From assembly GCA_040255445.1 (NCBI GenBank), contig JBDZUZ010000042.1, positions 1-24,730 of the forward strand: a DNA stretch of 24,730 nucleotides, written 5' to 3'. This stretch comes from JBDZUZ01 sp040255445. Its GTDB lineage: Bacteria; Planctomycetota; Phycisphaerae; Phycisphaerales; UBA1924. Shown here piece after piece: positions 15,409-22,828 of the stretch. The first letter of the stretch is position 1; each line of letters opens with the position of its first letter. The position numbers were made by a program, and so were the translations under genes. The notes under the pieces were generated by a model that saw only the letters and a list, made by a program, of their open reading frames with translations, was not told the DNA's origin and did no database searches.

Positions 15409-15846
15409 TCACGTTCGCCGCATCGTTCCGCATTCCGGGCACACCCCCGCGATCCCCTCGAGCGAATACCCGCACCCGTCGCACACGCCCCGCGCCCCGC
15501 CGCGGCGAAGCGCCCAACCCGCGATCGCCGCACCCGACCCCGCCGCGGCGATCCACCAGATCGGAAACGCAACCGACCACCCGCGTGACAAATCAGTCTG
15601 CAGCCCGCGCTGCGGCCACCACACCAAGTGCTCGAGGCTCGGTCGCCCGAGGGTCGCACGGAACCCAGGCCCGTAGTACGTCCCCTCCGTCGTCAGCCAC
15701 AGATCGCCCCGCGCCGCCGCGGCGGTGAACTCCGGCTTGAAGGACCGGTACGACACGATCCACAGACTCGCGCACCACAACGCCACACCGAGCGTGGTCA
15801 CACTCACCCCAACGACGAAGAGCCATCCCCCGATCCGCCGCCGCAT
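15409..15846 (-). CDS. Small membrane protein with C-terminal zinc ribbon
   Basis: A 145-residue protein. TM helices lie at about 7-31 and 93-112, enclosing a 60-residue probably periplasmic loop (SFKPEFTAAAARGDLWLTTE and onward). The C-terminal cytosolic ribbon CDGCGYSLEGIAGVCPECG has C122/C125 and C136/C139 with X10 spacing. The C..CGY.L.G...CPECG ribbon is a widespread planctomycete pattern of unknown role. It differs from the RPWR paralogues in spacing and in lacking the N-terminal motif. Shine-Dalgarno GGAGGT lies 6 nt before the ATG, so unlike those genes it has a normal leader. The 306-bp stretch upstream (15847-16152) contains only the promoter region of the next gene. Confidence 0.75.
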   Translation of the reverse strand: MRRRIGGWLFVVGVSVTTLGVALWCASLWIVSYRSFKPEFTAAAARGDLWLTTEGTYYGPGFRATLGRPSLEHLVWWPQRGLQTDLSRGWSVAFPIWWIAAAGSGAAIAGWALRRGGARGVCDGCGYSLEGIAGVCPECGTMRRT

Positions 15847-16025
15847 GCGTCGACCTCCATCGGCTTCGCGGATGAGCGTAACCGCGGCGGGAGGCCGCCC
15901 CGGTCACGGCGGCGCAACGGCTTCACGCCCCAGGCACAGCTTGCCCATCTTCTCCAAGCGATCTTGTTCAGCACAAGGAATTCCCCCGGTTCTCTCCACC
16001 CGCAACCGTTCTCTGAGACCGCCTC

Positions 16026-16053
16026 TTGCCAGATCGCCCCCATCCACTACCCT
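16026..16053 (+). promoter_or_regulatory. Putative sigma-70 type promoter
   Basis: TTGCCA (16026-16031), 16-bp spacer, TACCCT (16048-16053), about 100 bp before the 16153 start. The remainder of 15847-16152 shows no gene or repeat that I can support. Confidence 0.4.
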
Positions 16054-16152
16054 CGTCCTCGCGGGGGAGAACCCGGCCGGGCCCGCACCATCGCGCATTC
16101 CGCCGCGCGATCAGCGCCGGGAGTGGTGTATAGAGAGAGAGAGGACATTCCA

Positions 16153-16794
16153 ATGCGTACTTGTGTGTTTGGCGCTGCGCTGCTTGCGCTCGCCGCGGGC
16201 GTGGCGAACGCCCAGACCTCCACCTTCGACACCGATGCCGAAGGCTGGAGCGTCGTCAACGACGTCAGCGGCTTTACCTGGACCGATCAGATCGGCAACC
16301 CGCCGGGCGCCGTCCAGGCCAACGACAACGTCTCCGGCGTCATCTGGTTCTTCAATGCCCCCGCCGCGTACTCCGGCGATCGCAGCGCCGCCTTCGGCAC
16401 CGCGATCACCTGGGACCTCTACGGCATCCGCGGCAACCACACCAGCGTCAGCAACATCGCTGATGTCATCCTCATCGGCAACGGCACCGCCATCGGTATC
16501 GATGTCGACGCCCAGCCCGTCAACGGCCAATGGACCAGTTGGTCCGCGCCCATCATGGCTTCCGCCAACTGGCGCACCGTGCCCAACCTCAGCACCGGCG
16601 CCTTTGCCGGCGCAGCGCTGACCGATGCCGAGATCCAGGCGGTCCTTGCGAACCTCACCGGCCTCCGCCTCCGCGGCGAATTCACCAGCGGCGCGGACTC
16701 GGCCGCGCTCGACAACGTCAACATGGTCCCGGCTCCGGGCGCGATCGCGCTGCTGGCGGTGGGGGGCCTGTGCATCGCGCGGCGTCGCCGCTGA
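16153..16794 (+). CDS. Exported laminin-B-like domain protein with VPAPG sorting tail
   Basis: A 213-residue protein: signal peptide MRTCVFGAALLALAAGVANA (cleavage after ANA), body, then VPAPG, a hydrophobic stretch and RRRR. The body resembles laminin domain IV (laminin B), a beta-sandwich carbohydrate/adhesion-type module. FDTDAEGWSVVNDVSGFTW is followed by GNPPGAVQAND, IWFFNAPAAYSGDRSAAFGT, ITWDLYG, then a W..W..P segment (NGQWTSWSAPI) and a final LTGLRLRGEFTSGADSAALD. The order EGW...GxPxG...D......F.AP..Y.GD.S..FG is the reason for the call. The start is confirmed by GAGAGAGGA 7 nt upstream. It is probably anchored to the cell surface through the C-terminal signal. Confidence 0.83.
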   Translation: MRTCVFGAALLALAAGVANAQTSTFDTDAEGWSVVNDVSGFTWTDQIGNPPGAVQANDNVSGVIWFFNAPAAYSGDRSAAFGTAITWDLYGIRGNHTSVSNIADVILIGNGTAIGIDVDAQPVNGQWTSWSAPIMASANWRTVPNLSTGAFAGAALTDAEIQAVLANLTGLRLRGEFTSGADSAALDNVNMVPAPGAIALLAVGGLCIARRRR

Positions 16795-16915
16795 CAACAG
16801 ACATCGTGGGGCGCGCCCGAAAGGGCCCGCCTCGCGTTCCCCGTCCCCCGACCGCCCCCTCTTGAGGGCACCCAAAACTCACCCCGCCCCGCCCGGTCCG
16901 CCGATCAACCCGGCG

Positions 16916-17566
16916 ATGACCAGCACCACCAGCGCTCAGCCCCGCTACCACACCGCCCAGCGGTACACCGACCGCACCGGCAAGGCCGCCTACATCGCCG
17001 GCAAGTACGCACCCATCCTGGTGGGCCGCGTGCTCGATGTCGGGTGCGACCAGCGGCAGCTCCGCTCGCACCTCCCCGCCGCGGCCGGCTACCACGGCGT
17101 CGATATGAACCCCGCCGCGGACACAGTGCTGAACCTCGAAGAGCAGAACTTGCCCTTCGACGATGGCGCCTTCGACACGGTGATCTGCGCCGATGTGCTC
17201 GAGCACCTCGAGCGGCTGCACGGCGTCTTTGATGAGCTCTGCCGCGTGTCCAAGTCGCGCGTCATCATCTCGCTTCCCAACCCGGTGCGCAACCTGATGC
17301 TCGCGATCGCGCAGGGATCGCAGGGCAACCTCAAGTACTACGGCCTCCCCGTCGACAAGCCGGCCGACCGTCACAAATGGTTCTTCGGCGCGGAAGAAGC
17401 CGCGCACTTCCTGAAAGCGCGCGGCGACCGCAACGGCTTCGACGTCGAGCAGATCGATGTCGAAGAAACCTACTGCCCGCCCTGGCTCGGTACCGACGGC
17501 GCCGACCGCCTCAACTCCCACAACTGCCGCGGCGGCACGACGTGGTGCGTGCTCAAGCGGCGGTGA
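16916..17566 (+). CDS. Class I SAM-dependent methyltransferase
   Basis: A 216-residue soluble protein with the UbiE/Methyltransf_11 type fold. Motif I is GRVLDVGCDQRQLRSHL (about 37-53), the acidic end of strand 2 is YHGVDMNP (about 59-66), motif II/post-I is FDTVICADVLEHLERLHGVF (about 86-105), and RVIISLPNP follows on strand 5. The usual GxGxG of motif I is GCDQRQ, one glycine short, as in some carbohydrate or tail-modifying methyltransferases. The segment DRHKWFFGAEEAAHFL resembles proteins that methylate lipopolysaccharide/glycan-linked substrates, but the substrate cannot be deduced. The ATG at 16916 was chosen because the frame upstream lies in another gene. No Shine-Dalgarno is evident. 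Its stop is 16 bp from the convergent exported-protein gene. Confidence 0.85.
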   Translation: MTSTTSAQPRYHTAQRYTDRTGKAAYIAGKYAPILVGRVLDVGCDQRQLRSHLPAAAGYHGVDMNPAADTVLNLEEQNLPFDDGAFDTVICADVLEHLERLHGVFDELCRVSKSRVIISLPNPVRNLMLAIAQGSQGNLKYYGLPVDKPADRHKWFFGAEEAAHFLKARGDRNGFDVEQIDVEETYCPPWLGTDGADRLNSHNCRGGTTWCVLKRR

Positions 17567-17582
17567 TCAGTGCGATCCCGGT

Positions 17583-18242
17583 TCAGCGCCGACGCCGCAG
17601 CGCGCCCAGACCCGCAGGCCCGACCAGCCCCAGCGTCCCCGGGGCTGGCACCGCTTCGAACAGCACGCCGTAGCCGCGCATCGAAACGAACGTGTTCGAG
17701 CTCGCCCGCTGAGCCACGGTGATGACGCCGCCGGTGTAATCGATCTCGCCCAGCAGGATCCAGGTCCCGCCACGCTCGTTCTGGTTGATCTGGATCTGGA
17801 AACTGTCGCCGGGTGCGACGACGTCGAAGCTCGTCAGCCCGCCTGAGACGTTGTTCGTCGCGGGCCAGAGCCCGTACACGCGGTATGTGCCGAACCCGCC
17901 GCCGACCACGCCGGTGCCGACGTTGCCGTCGCCCAGATCGGTCCCGGCCGGGATAACGAGATTGTCGGGCTGCGACTGGGGTGAGTAGGCGAACACATAG
18001 GTGTCGACCTGATTCACACCGTCGCCGCCGAAGATGCTGTCGCCGCCGGTCGTGCCGAAGGCGCTGACGGTGGCCGACTGCGAGGCGGTTGTGGTGTCGC
18101 CGCCGAAGTTGAACGCGGGGTTGTACGTGACGACACCGTCGTCCGCGCCGTCGGTATCGATCTCGATGATGACGCCCGCCGCGGCGGTGCCGACACCCCC
18201 GGCCAGTGCGCACAGAATTCCAACTGTTTTCGCACAACCCAT
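17583..18242 (-). CDS. Exported protein with PEP-CTERM-like VPAPG sorting tail
   Basis: A 219-residue protein. It has a signal peptide (MGCAKTVGILCALAGGVGTA, cleavage after TAAAG), and a Gly/Asp/Thr-rich body beginning VIIEIDTDGADDGVVTYNPA that looks like a beta-sandwich with many short turns. The tail is VPAPG, a hydrophobic stretch and RRRR. The body includes DSFQIQINQNERGGTWILLG and other beta strands but no catalytic residues I can identify. The start is fixed by GAGAGGAG about 7 nt upstream of the ATG at 18242; an upstream ATG 20 codons earlier would place charged residues before the signal peptide. A promoter candidate lies at 18298-18325. The sequence is of the type often annotated as PEP-CTERM protein in Phycisphaerae. 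Confidence 0.82.
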   Translation of the reverse strand: MGCAKTVGILCALAGGVGTAAAGVIIEIDTDGADDGVVTYNPAFNFGGDTTTASQSATVSAFGTTGGDSIFGGDGVNQVDTYVFAYSPQSQPDNLVIPAGTDLGDGNVGTGVVGGGFGTYRVYGLWPATNNVSGGLTSFDVVAPGDSFQIQINQNERGGTWILLGEIDYTGGVITVAQRASSNTFVSMRGYGVLFEAVPAPGTLGLVGPAGLGALRRRR

Positions 18243-18297
18243 CGTCTTGCTCCTCTCGTGTGGTCGCTCCGGCCGAGCGGCGACCGTGTTCGGCCCC

Positions 18298-18325
18298 AGC
18301 ATACCCCGATCCGGACGAATCGCAA
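18298..18325 (-). promoter_or_regulatory. Putative promoter
   Basis: On the minus strand TTGCGA (18320-18325), 16-bp spacer, TATGCT (18298-18303), about 56 bp before the start at 18242. It leaves room for a normal leader with the visible Shine-Dalgarno. Confidence 0.4.
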
Positions 18326-18338
18326 TCCGGAAACCTGG

Positions 18339-18821
18339 CTAGTTCGCGGGTGGCGGCTTGCCGGCGGCGATCATCTGGTCGCTGACGAGGCGGAGGACCG
18401 TGCGCCACTCCTCGAGATTCGCGATATCGGCGCTGGGTCCAAGAACCTCGGCCATGGCGTCGACAAGGAGCCCGATGACCAGGTCATAGTGCTCCGGGCG
18501 GGCGCCGTACTCGGCGTGGCGGCGGCCCAGGGCGGCGATCATGTCCGCGTTCTCTTCCGGGCTGTTCAGGTTGCGGACGATCGCGTCCATCGCGGCCACG
18601 AGCTTCTGGGTCTGGGCGGCCGGGTCCGACCGGAACATCGGCCGGACCTGCGGGGCCGCGGCGAAGAGTCGCTCGTAGAAGACCTCCCCGAAGCGGATGC
18701 CGCTCGCACGCACCTGCGCGAACGTGGCTTCGAGGCGGGCCGCGAGCGTGCGGTCCAGCGGCACGCGGCTGAGCTCGCGCGTCGCTTTGGGGTTGGCGAC
18801 GGGGTGTCGGTGTACGGGCAT
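18339..18821 (-). CDS. Single-domain globin (flavohaemoglobin-type globin fold)
   Basis: A 160-residue haem protein without a reductase domain. After a 25-residue extension the globin core matches bacterial flavohaemoglobin/Vitreoscilla-type globins. GEVFYERLFAAAPQVRPMF contains Tyr49 (B10 position), AAQTQKL contains Gln70 (likely distal E7), and LGRRHAEYGARPEHYDLV contains His102, the expected proximal F8 ligand (compare K-H-x3-G-x3-E-H-Y in flavohaemoglobins). The Tyr-B10/Gln-E7 pair suggests tight oxygen or NO handling. Shine-Dalgarno GGAGGA lies 7 nt before the ATG. It is 68 bp downstream of the kinase-WD40 gene on the same strand, so it is possibly co-transcribed with the sigma factor and kinase. 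Its role (O2 binding, NO detoxification or sensing) is inferred only from the fold. Confidence 0.88.
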   Translation of the reverse strand: MPVHRHPVANPKATRELSRVPLDRTLAARLEATFAQVRASGIRFGEVFYERLFAAAPQVRPMFRSDPAAQTQKLVAAMDAIVRNLNSPEENADMIAALGRRHAEYGARPEHYDLVIGLLVDAMAEVLGPSADIANLEEWRTVLRLVSDQMIAAGKPPPAN

Positions 18822-18889
18822 GGCGTTCCTCCGGCCGTGATATCAAGGACGCGTGAAGCGTTGTGATTGCACGCCGCGTTGTGTGAAGA

Positions 18890-19714
18890 TCAGCGTGAAT
18901 CGGCGGTGAGGCCCGCGGACTCGGCCTCCTCGCGGGTGGCGGAGTCGAAGAGGCGGACGGTGCCGTCGAACGAACCGGTGGCGAGCCAGCGGCCATCGGC
19001 GCTGAAGGAGATGCCGCGGATCGCGGCGTCGTGGGCGCTGAAGGATGCGATCTGATCGAGCGTGGCGACATCGATCAGCACCACCTGTCCGTACCACGAC
19101 CCGGCGGCGAGCCGGGTCTGGGATGGGTTGAGCGCGAGGCAGGTGACGGGCTGGCCGTGCCCCTCGATCACTGCGATGGGGGCGCCGCTGGCCGCGTCCC
19201 ATACGCGGATCGTCTGGTCACGCGATCCGGAGTACAAGCGGCTGCCATCGGCGCTGAAGAGCACGGTGAAGACGTCGGACGTGTGGCCGCTGAGCAGGGC
19301 GACTTGCTCACCGGAATCGGCGTCCCAGAGCCGGACGCTGCCATCGCGCGATGCGGAGGCGATGAGGCGTCCGTCGGGGCTGAAGCGGACGGCGTTGATG
19401 CGCTCGGTGTGGCCTCGGAGCACCGCGGTGGCCTGGCCGGTTGCTAGGTCCCAGATGCGCACGGTGCGGTCCTGCCCGCCCGAGGCGATGCGGGCGCTGG
19501 CCGGGTCGAAGGCGACACACGCGACCCACCGATCGTGACCCGAGAGTGTGCCGAGCTCGCGCCCGGCCGCGCTGTCGAGGATACGGATGGTGGCGTCGGC
19601 GCACGCCGCGGCGATCAACGCTCCATCGGACGAGTAATCCAGCCCGGCGAGGGAGGGTCCGCGGTCACTCAACCGCGCAACTGGCGCAGAAGTGGCGGCG
19701 TCCCAGAGGATCAA
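18890..19714 (-). CDS. C-terminal WD40 part of the kinase-WD40 protein (frame-shifted)
   Basis: Continues the protein encoded by the next gene upstream (19711-22113) in the -1 frame. The frame is open back to about 19812, where GIKTLAGHSGYVFDVAFAPA marks the next WD40 blade after the shift. The start at 19714 is only the first TTG (MILWDAATSAPVAR if initiated). About six WD40 blades are visible with GH...V.....P.G..LAS...D.T.R.WD repeats, for example RIASGGQDRTVRIWDLATGQ, RLIASASRDGSVRLWDADSG and RLYSGSRDQTIRVWDAASGA. It is unlikely to be an independent gene: no promoter or Shine-Dalgarno is seen, and the repeats run on without a break from the upstream frame. The WD40 propeller is presumably a protein-docking surface. 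Confidence 0.7.
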   Translation of the reverse strand: MILWDAATSAPVARLSDRGPSLAGLDYSSDGALIAAACADATIRILDSAAGRELGTLSGHDRWVACVAFDPASARIASGGQDRTVRIWDLATGQATAVLRGHTERINAVRFSPDGRLIASASRDGSVRLWDADSGEQVALLSGHTSDVFTVLFSADGSRLYSGSRDQTIRVWDAASGAPIAVIEGHGQPVTCLALNPSQTRLAAGSWYGQVVLIDVATLDQIASFSAHDAAIRGISFSADGRWLATGSFDGTVRLFDSATREEAESAGLTADSR

Positions 19715-22113
19715 AGCGCCATCGGCACCGACCGAGGCGAGATGTGAGCCGGCGGGTGCGAATGCGACATCGAAGACGTAGCCGGAGTGCCCGGCGAGCG
19801 TCTTGATGCCCGGGGGGATTCGAACTCGTCAGCGCGCCAGGTGCGGATTGAGCCGTCCCACGAGGCCGAGACCAGGAGTTGATCGTCAGGGCTGAAGACA
19901 AGGCCGGAGACCGCATCGGTGTGCCCGCCGAGTTCGCCGATGAGCCGGCCGCTCGACACTTGATAGATGAGAATGCCGCGGTGCACGAGCCCGACGGCGA
20001 GCAGGGTGTTGTCGTTCGAGAACGCGATGGAGCGGACGGTGTTGACGCCCTGCGTCGTGGCGATTTCGCGGAGGAGCCCGCCGGTGTACGCGTCCCACAC
20101 GCGCACGAGACCGCCGGCGCCCGCGGCAGCGACGAGGCCGGCATCGCTGCTGAAGTGGACCTGGTTGACGCTGCCGGGGAACTCGAGTCGCTTCTGGGTC
20201 GCGAGGCTGGCGGCATCACGCAGGTGGACGGCGCCGGCATCGTTGAAGGTGGCGAGGAGCCGCTCATCGGGCGAGAGCGCGAGCCCCTGGACACCGCCGA
20301 CCTGATCGGCGCCGAACATTCGCATGGTATCGGGGCCGATGATCAGCCCCGGGCCGTTGTCCGCGGCGGCGGCCGTGGTGCCATCAGGCAGGTGCGCGAG
20401 CGAGCGGATCGGTCCGGACATGGACGCGAGGATCATGCGTTCCGCAAGTGTGCCGGGATCGAGGATGCGGATGAATCCCATGTCATCTCCGCTGATCACA
20501 CCCTCGGGCGTGAATATCGCCGCGCGGGACTGCGCTGCCGAATCGCTCTGGAACGTGGCGCGGCGAGCGAGGGTTGCGCGCTCCCAGAGACAGACCGCGC
20601 CGTCACTGCCGGTGGTGATGAACTGGTCGCCCTGTGCGATCAGACTCATCACGCGGCCGTCGTGCGCTGCGACGGTCTGGGCGCTGCGATCGGCGAGGCG
20701 AGAGAGGAATCCCCACTCCCAGTCGCGGGGCTGCTCGGCCGCGGCGGCGAGGCGGGAGCGCATCTGCTGGAACTCACCGGTCTTCATCGCCGAGAAGGCC
20801 GATGCGATCTGCGCGGTGTAGGCCTCCCAGCGGGCGCGGTCGCGCTCGCGGGAAGCGAGCAACTCGGCGGTGCGGCGGCGCTCGACCTCCTGGTTGAGGC
20901 GGATGGCGAAGACCGAACTGATGATCGCTATGAGAATGACGGTGGCCGCGAGCGCGCCGGCCGCGACGACGATGGCGCGGTGGCGGCGTGCGAAGAGTCG
21001 GGCCTGGCCGACGACGCCGGGCGGGCGGGCTTCGGTGGGCTCAGAGGCGAGGAACCGTCGAAGGTCCGCCGCGAGCGAGGCGGCGCTGGGGTAGCGGTCC
21101 TCCGGATCCTTGGCCATTGCCCTGAGGATGATGGCGGAGAGGTCGCGGTATTCGCCGGTCGGCGGGAGGGGCGGGCGCGGCGGCGGATCATCAACGATGC
21201 GGCGGACCGCGGCGGGGATGGGCAGCCCGGCCAGGTCGTGGGGCTGGCGGCTGCAGATGAGCTCGAAGAGCAGGACGCCAAGTGCGTAGACATCGGCGCG
21301 GGTGTCGATACTGGCGGGGGCGATGCACTGCTCGGGGCTCATGTAATTGAGCGTGCCGATGAGCTGGGGCTGACCGGTGATGGTGGTGGAGGCGCGGGCG
21401 CCGGCGCCGATGGCGCGGGCGACGCCGAAGTCGATCACTTTCACACGGCCGTCGGCGCCGACGAGCACGTTGGCGGGCTTGATGTCGCGGTGGATGATGC
21501 CGTGCTGGTGGCCGTGGTGCACGGCATCGCAGACCGCGGCGAGCATCTCGGCGCGGTCGCGGATGGATAGCTTCGCGCGGCTCGCGTAGCTGGTAATGGA
21601 GGCCGCATCGGCGACGAGCTCCATCGCGAAGAACGGCGCTGGCTGCGGGCCGCCGAGCTGCGCGACGCCGGCCTCGTAGATCTGCGCGATGCCGGGGTGG
21701 TGGAGGCGGGCGAGCGCCTCGGTCTCGAACTGAAATCGCCGATAGGCGTCGGCGCTGGTCATGCTCTGGTGGAGAACCTTGAGCGCGACTCGGCGGCGGG
21801 GCTGCTCCTGTTCGGCTTCGTAGACGGTCGCCATGCCGCCGCTGCCCAGGACCCCGACGACGAGATAGGTGCCGATAGCGTCGGGGAGAGGTGCGGCGGG
21901 TTCCCTCGCGATCGCCGTCGCATCGAGGATCGGGCGGTCGAGGAAGGTGTCGCGGGTGTCCGCGGCGGCGAGGAGCGCGAGCACGCGGGCGGTGAGCGCA
22001 TCATCGCCGCCGCAGGCGGTGCGGGCGAAGGCGGCGCGGCCGGCGCGGGGCAGGTCCATGGCGCGGGTGAGGATGTCGTGCGATCGTCGCGCCAGATCAG
22101 GATCCGGCGGCAT
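19711..22113 (-). CDS. Membrane-anchored Ser/Thr protein kinase with WD40 repeats (frameshifted)
   Basis: An 800-residue frame; with the frame-shifted part the intact protein would be about 1,070. The kinase domain spans about 83-355: glycine loop LGSGGMATVY (89-98), ATP-lysine K112 (VALKVLH), IIHRDIKPANVL with H208-R209-D210, KVIDFGVA (D228), and YMSPEQ as the APE-type segment. All catalytic residues are present, so it is predicted active. A TM helix at about 380-403 is followed by a coiled-coil-like charged helix and, from about 455, WD40 blades (e.g. VSASWDGSIRTWRADEF). The last 35 residues in this frame (after SP at about 765) are off-frame nonsense caused by a missing base in the C/G run at 19812-19817. 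The ATG at 22113 overlaps the sigma factor end by 17 nt and has AGGAG 10 nt upstream. Planctomycetes commonly pair such kinases with ECF sigma factors. Confidence 0.9.
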   Translation of the reverse strand: MPPDPDLARRSHDILTRAMDLPRAGRAAFARTACGGDDALTARVLALLAAADTRDTFLDRPILDATAIAREPAAPLPDAIGTYLVVGVLGSGGMATVYEAEQEQPRRRVALKVLHQSMTSADAYRRFQFETEALARLHHPGIAQIYEAGVAQLGGPQPAPFFAMELVADAASITSYASRAKLSIRDRAEMLAAVCDAVHHGHQHGIIHRDIKPANVLVGADGRVKVIDFGVARAIGAGARASTTITGQPQLIGTLNYMSPEQCIAPASIDTRADVYALGVLLFELICSRQPHDLAGLPIPAAVRRIVDDPPPRPPLPPTGEYRDLSAIILRAMAKDPEDRYPSAASLAADLRRFLASEPTEARPPGVVGQARLFARRHRAIVVAAGALAATVILIAIISSVFAIRLNQEVERRRTAELLASRERDRARWEAYTAQIASAFSAMKTGEFQQMRSRLAAAAEQPRDWEWGFLSRLADRSAQTVAAHDGRVMSLIAQGDQFITTGSDGAVCLWERATLARRATFQSDSAAQSRAAIFTPEGVISGDDMGFIRILDPGTLAERMILASMSGPIRSLAHLPDGTTAAAADNGPGLIIGPDTMRMFGADQVGGVQGLALSPDERLLATFNDAGAVHLRDAASLATQKRLEFPGSVNQVHFSSDAGLVAAAGAGGLVRVWDAYTGGLLREIATTQGVNTVRSIAFSNDNTLLAVGLVHRGILIYQVSSGRLIGELGGHTDAVSGLVFSPDDQLLVSASWDGSIRTWRADEFESPRASRRSPGTPATSSMSHSHPPAHISPRSVPMAL

Positions 22114-22702
22114 CGTGCTGGTTCTCCTCGGGCTGTGAGGTTTCTGACAGCTGGAGCGCGAGCCAGGCCCGGGCGGCACGCCACTCGCGGTCGACGGTGC
22201 GGGCGCCGATCGAGAGCGCTTCGGCGATCTCGGTAACCGAAAGTCCGCCGAAGAAGCGGAGTTCGACGATGCGAGCCTGGCGTTCGCTGAGTGTGGCGAG
22301 TTGGGCGAGCGCTTCATCGAGCGCGATCAGGTCGATGTCGCGCGGTGTGTCGGCGGGTTCATGGTGCTCGATGCGAATAGGATGGTTGCCGCCGCCGCGC
22401 TTGAGAGCGTTGCGCTCGCGGGCATGATCGGTGAGAACGCGGCGGATGACGCGGGCGGCGATCGAGAAGAAGTGGAGGCGGTCGTTCCACTGCGCATCGC
22501 GCTGGTTCACGAGGCGGATGTAGGCCTCGTGCACGAGCGCTGTGGGGTTGAGCGTGTGATCGGTGCGCTCGCGGCGGAGCTGCGCGGCCGCGAGGCGTTC
22601 GAGGTCGCCGTAGATCGCCTGGGCGAGGCGTTCGGCATCGGCGGGATCGCCGAGCGATGCGGCGTGGAGCAGGAGCGTGATATTCGCGGGATTGTCGGTC
22701 AT
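22097..22702 (-). CDS. ECF-type RNA polymerase sigma factor (planctomycete, kinase-associated)
   Basis: A 201-residue sigma-70 family factor of the ECF class, resembling the TIGR02999 group that is abundant in planctomycetes. Region 2 spans about 25-95 (LNPTALVHEAYIRLVNQ and HFFSIAARVIRRVLTDHARE, the -10 binding segment). A linker follows, then region 4 at about 135-185 (LSERQARIVELRFFGGLSVT and EIAEALSIGARTVDREWRAA, a helix-turn-helix for the -35). There is no anti-sigma factor next to it. Instead the next gene is a Ser/Thr kinase overlapping by 17 nt (translational coupling), the arrangement in which phosphorylation may control the sigma factor. Shine-Dalgarno GAGGAAG lies 5 nt before the ATG. 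Confidence 0.93.
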   Translation of the reverse strand: MTDNPANITLLLHAASLGDPADAERLAQAIYGDLERLAAAQLRRERTDHTLNPTALVHEAYIRLVNQRDAQWNDRLHFFSIAARVIRRVLTDHARERNALKRGGGNHPIRIEHHEPADTPRDIDLIALDEALAQLATLSERQARIVELRFFGGLSVTEIAEALSIGARTVDREWRAARAWLALQLSETSQPEENQHDAAGS

Positions 22703-22774
22703 CGGACTTCCTCGCGGTCACCTTCGGCGCTGCGGGCGCGGTCGGGGACAGGGAATTAGTAGCCGTCACGCGGT

Positions 22775-22803
22775 GCGGCGGCGGTTCTATCGCCCGCCGC
22801 CGC
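22775..22803. terminator. GC-rich hairpin between genes
   Basis: Perfect 10-bp arms GCGGCGGCGG / CCGCCGCCGC with a 9-nt loop, 25 bp downstream of the 22829-24001 gene (minus strand) and upstream of the sigma factor. No T-run is present, so terminator function is only likely. Confidence 0.4.
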
Positions 22804-22828
22804 GCCGCTTCAGTTAGAAACCGGGTGA

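Noticed and set aside
11456..15588. Long plus-strand frames opposite the RPWR genes (11456-13396, 13468-15588)
   Set aside because: Arg/Pro/His-rich translations with no domain pattern, antisense to genes with TM segments and zinc ribbons; they are GC-codon artefacts.
19879..21570. 563-codon plus-strand frame opposite the kinase gene
   Set aside because: The opposite strand encodes a kinase with all catalytic motifs; the plus frame is Gly/Ala/Arg/Asp-rich and has no recognisable fold.
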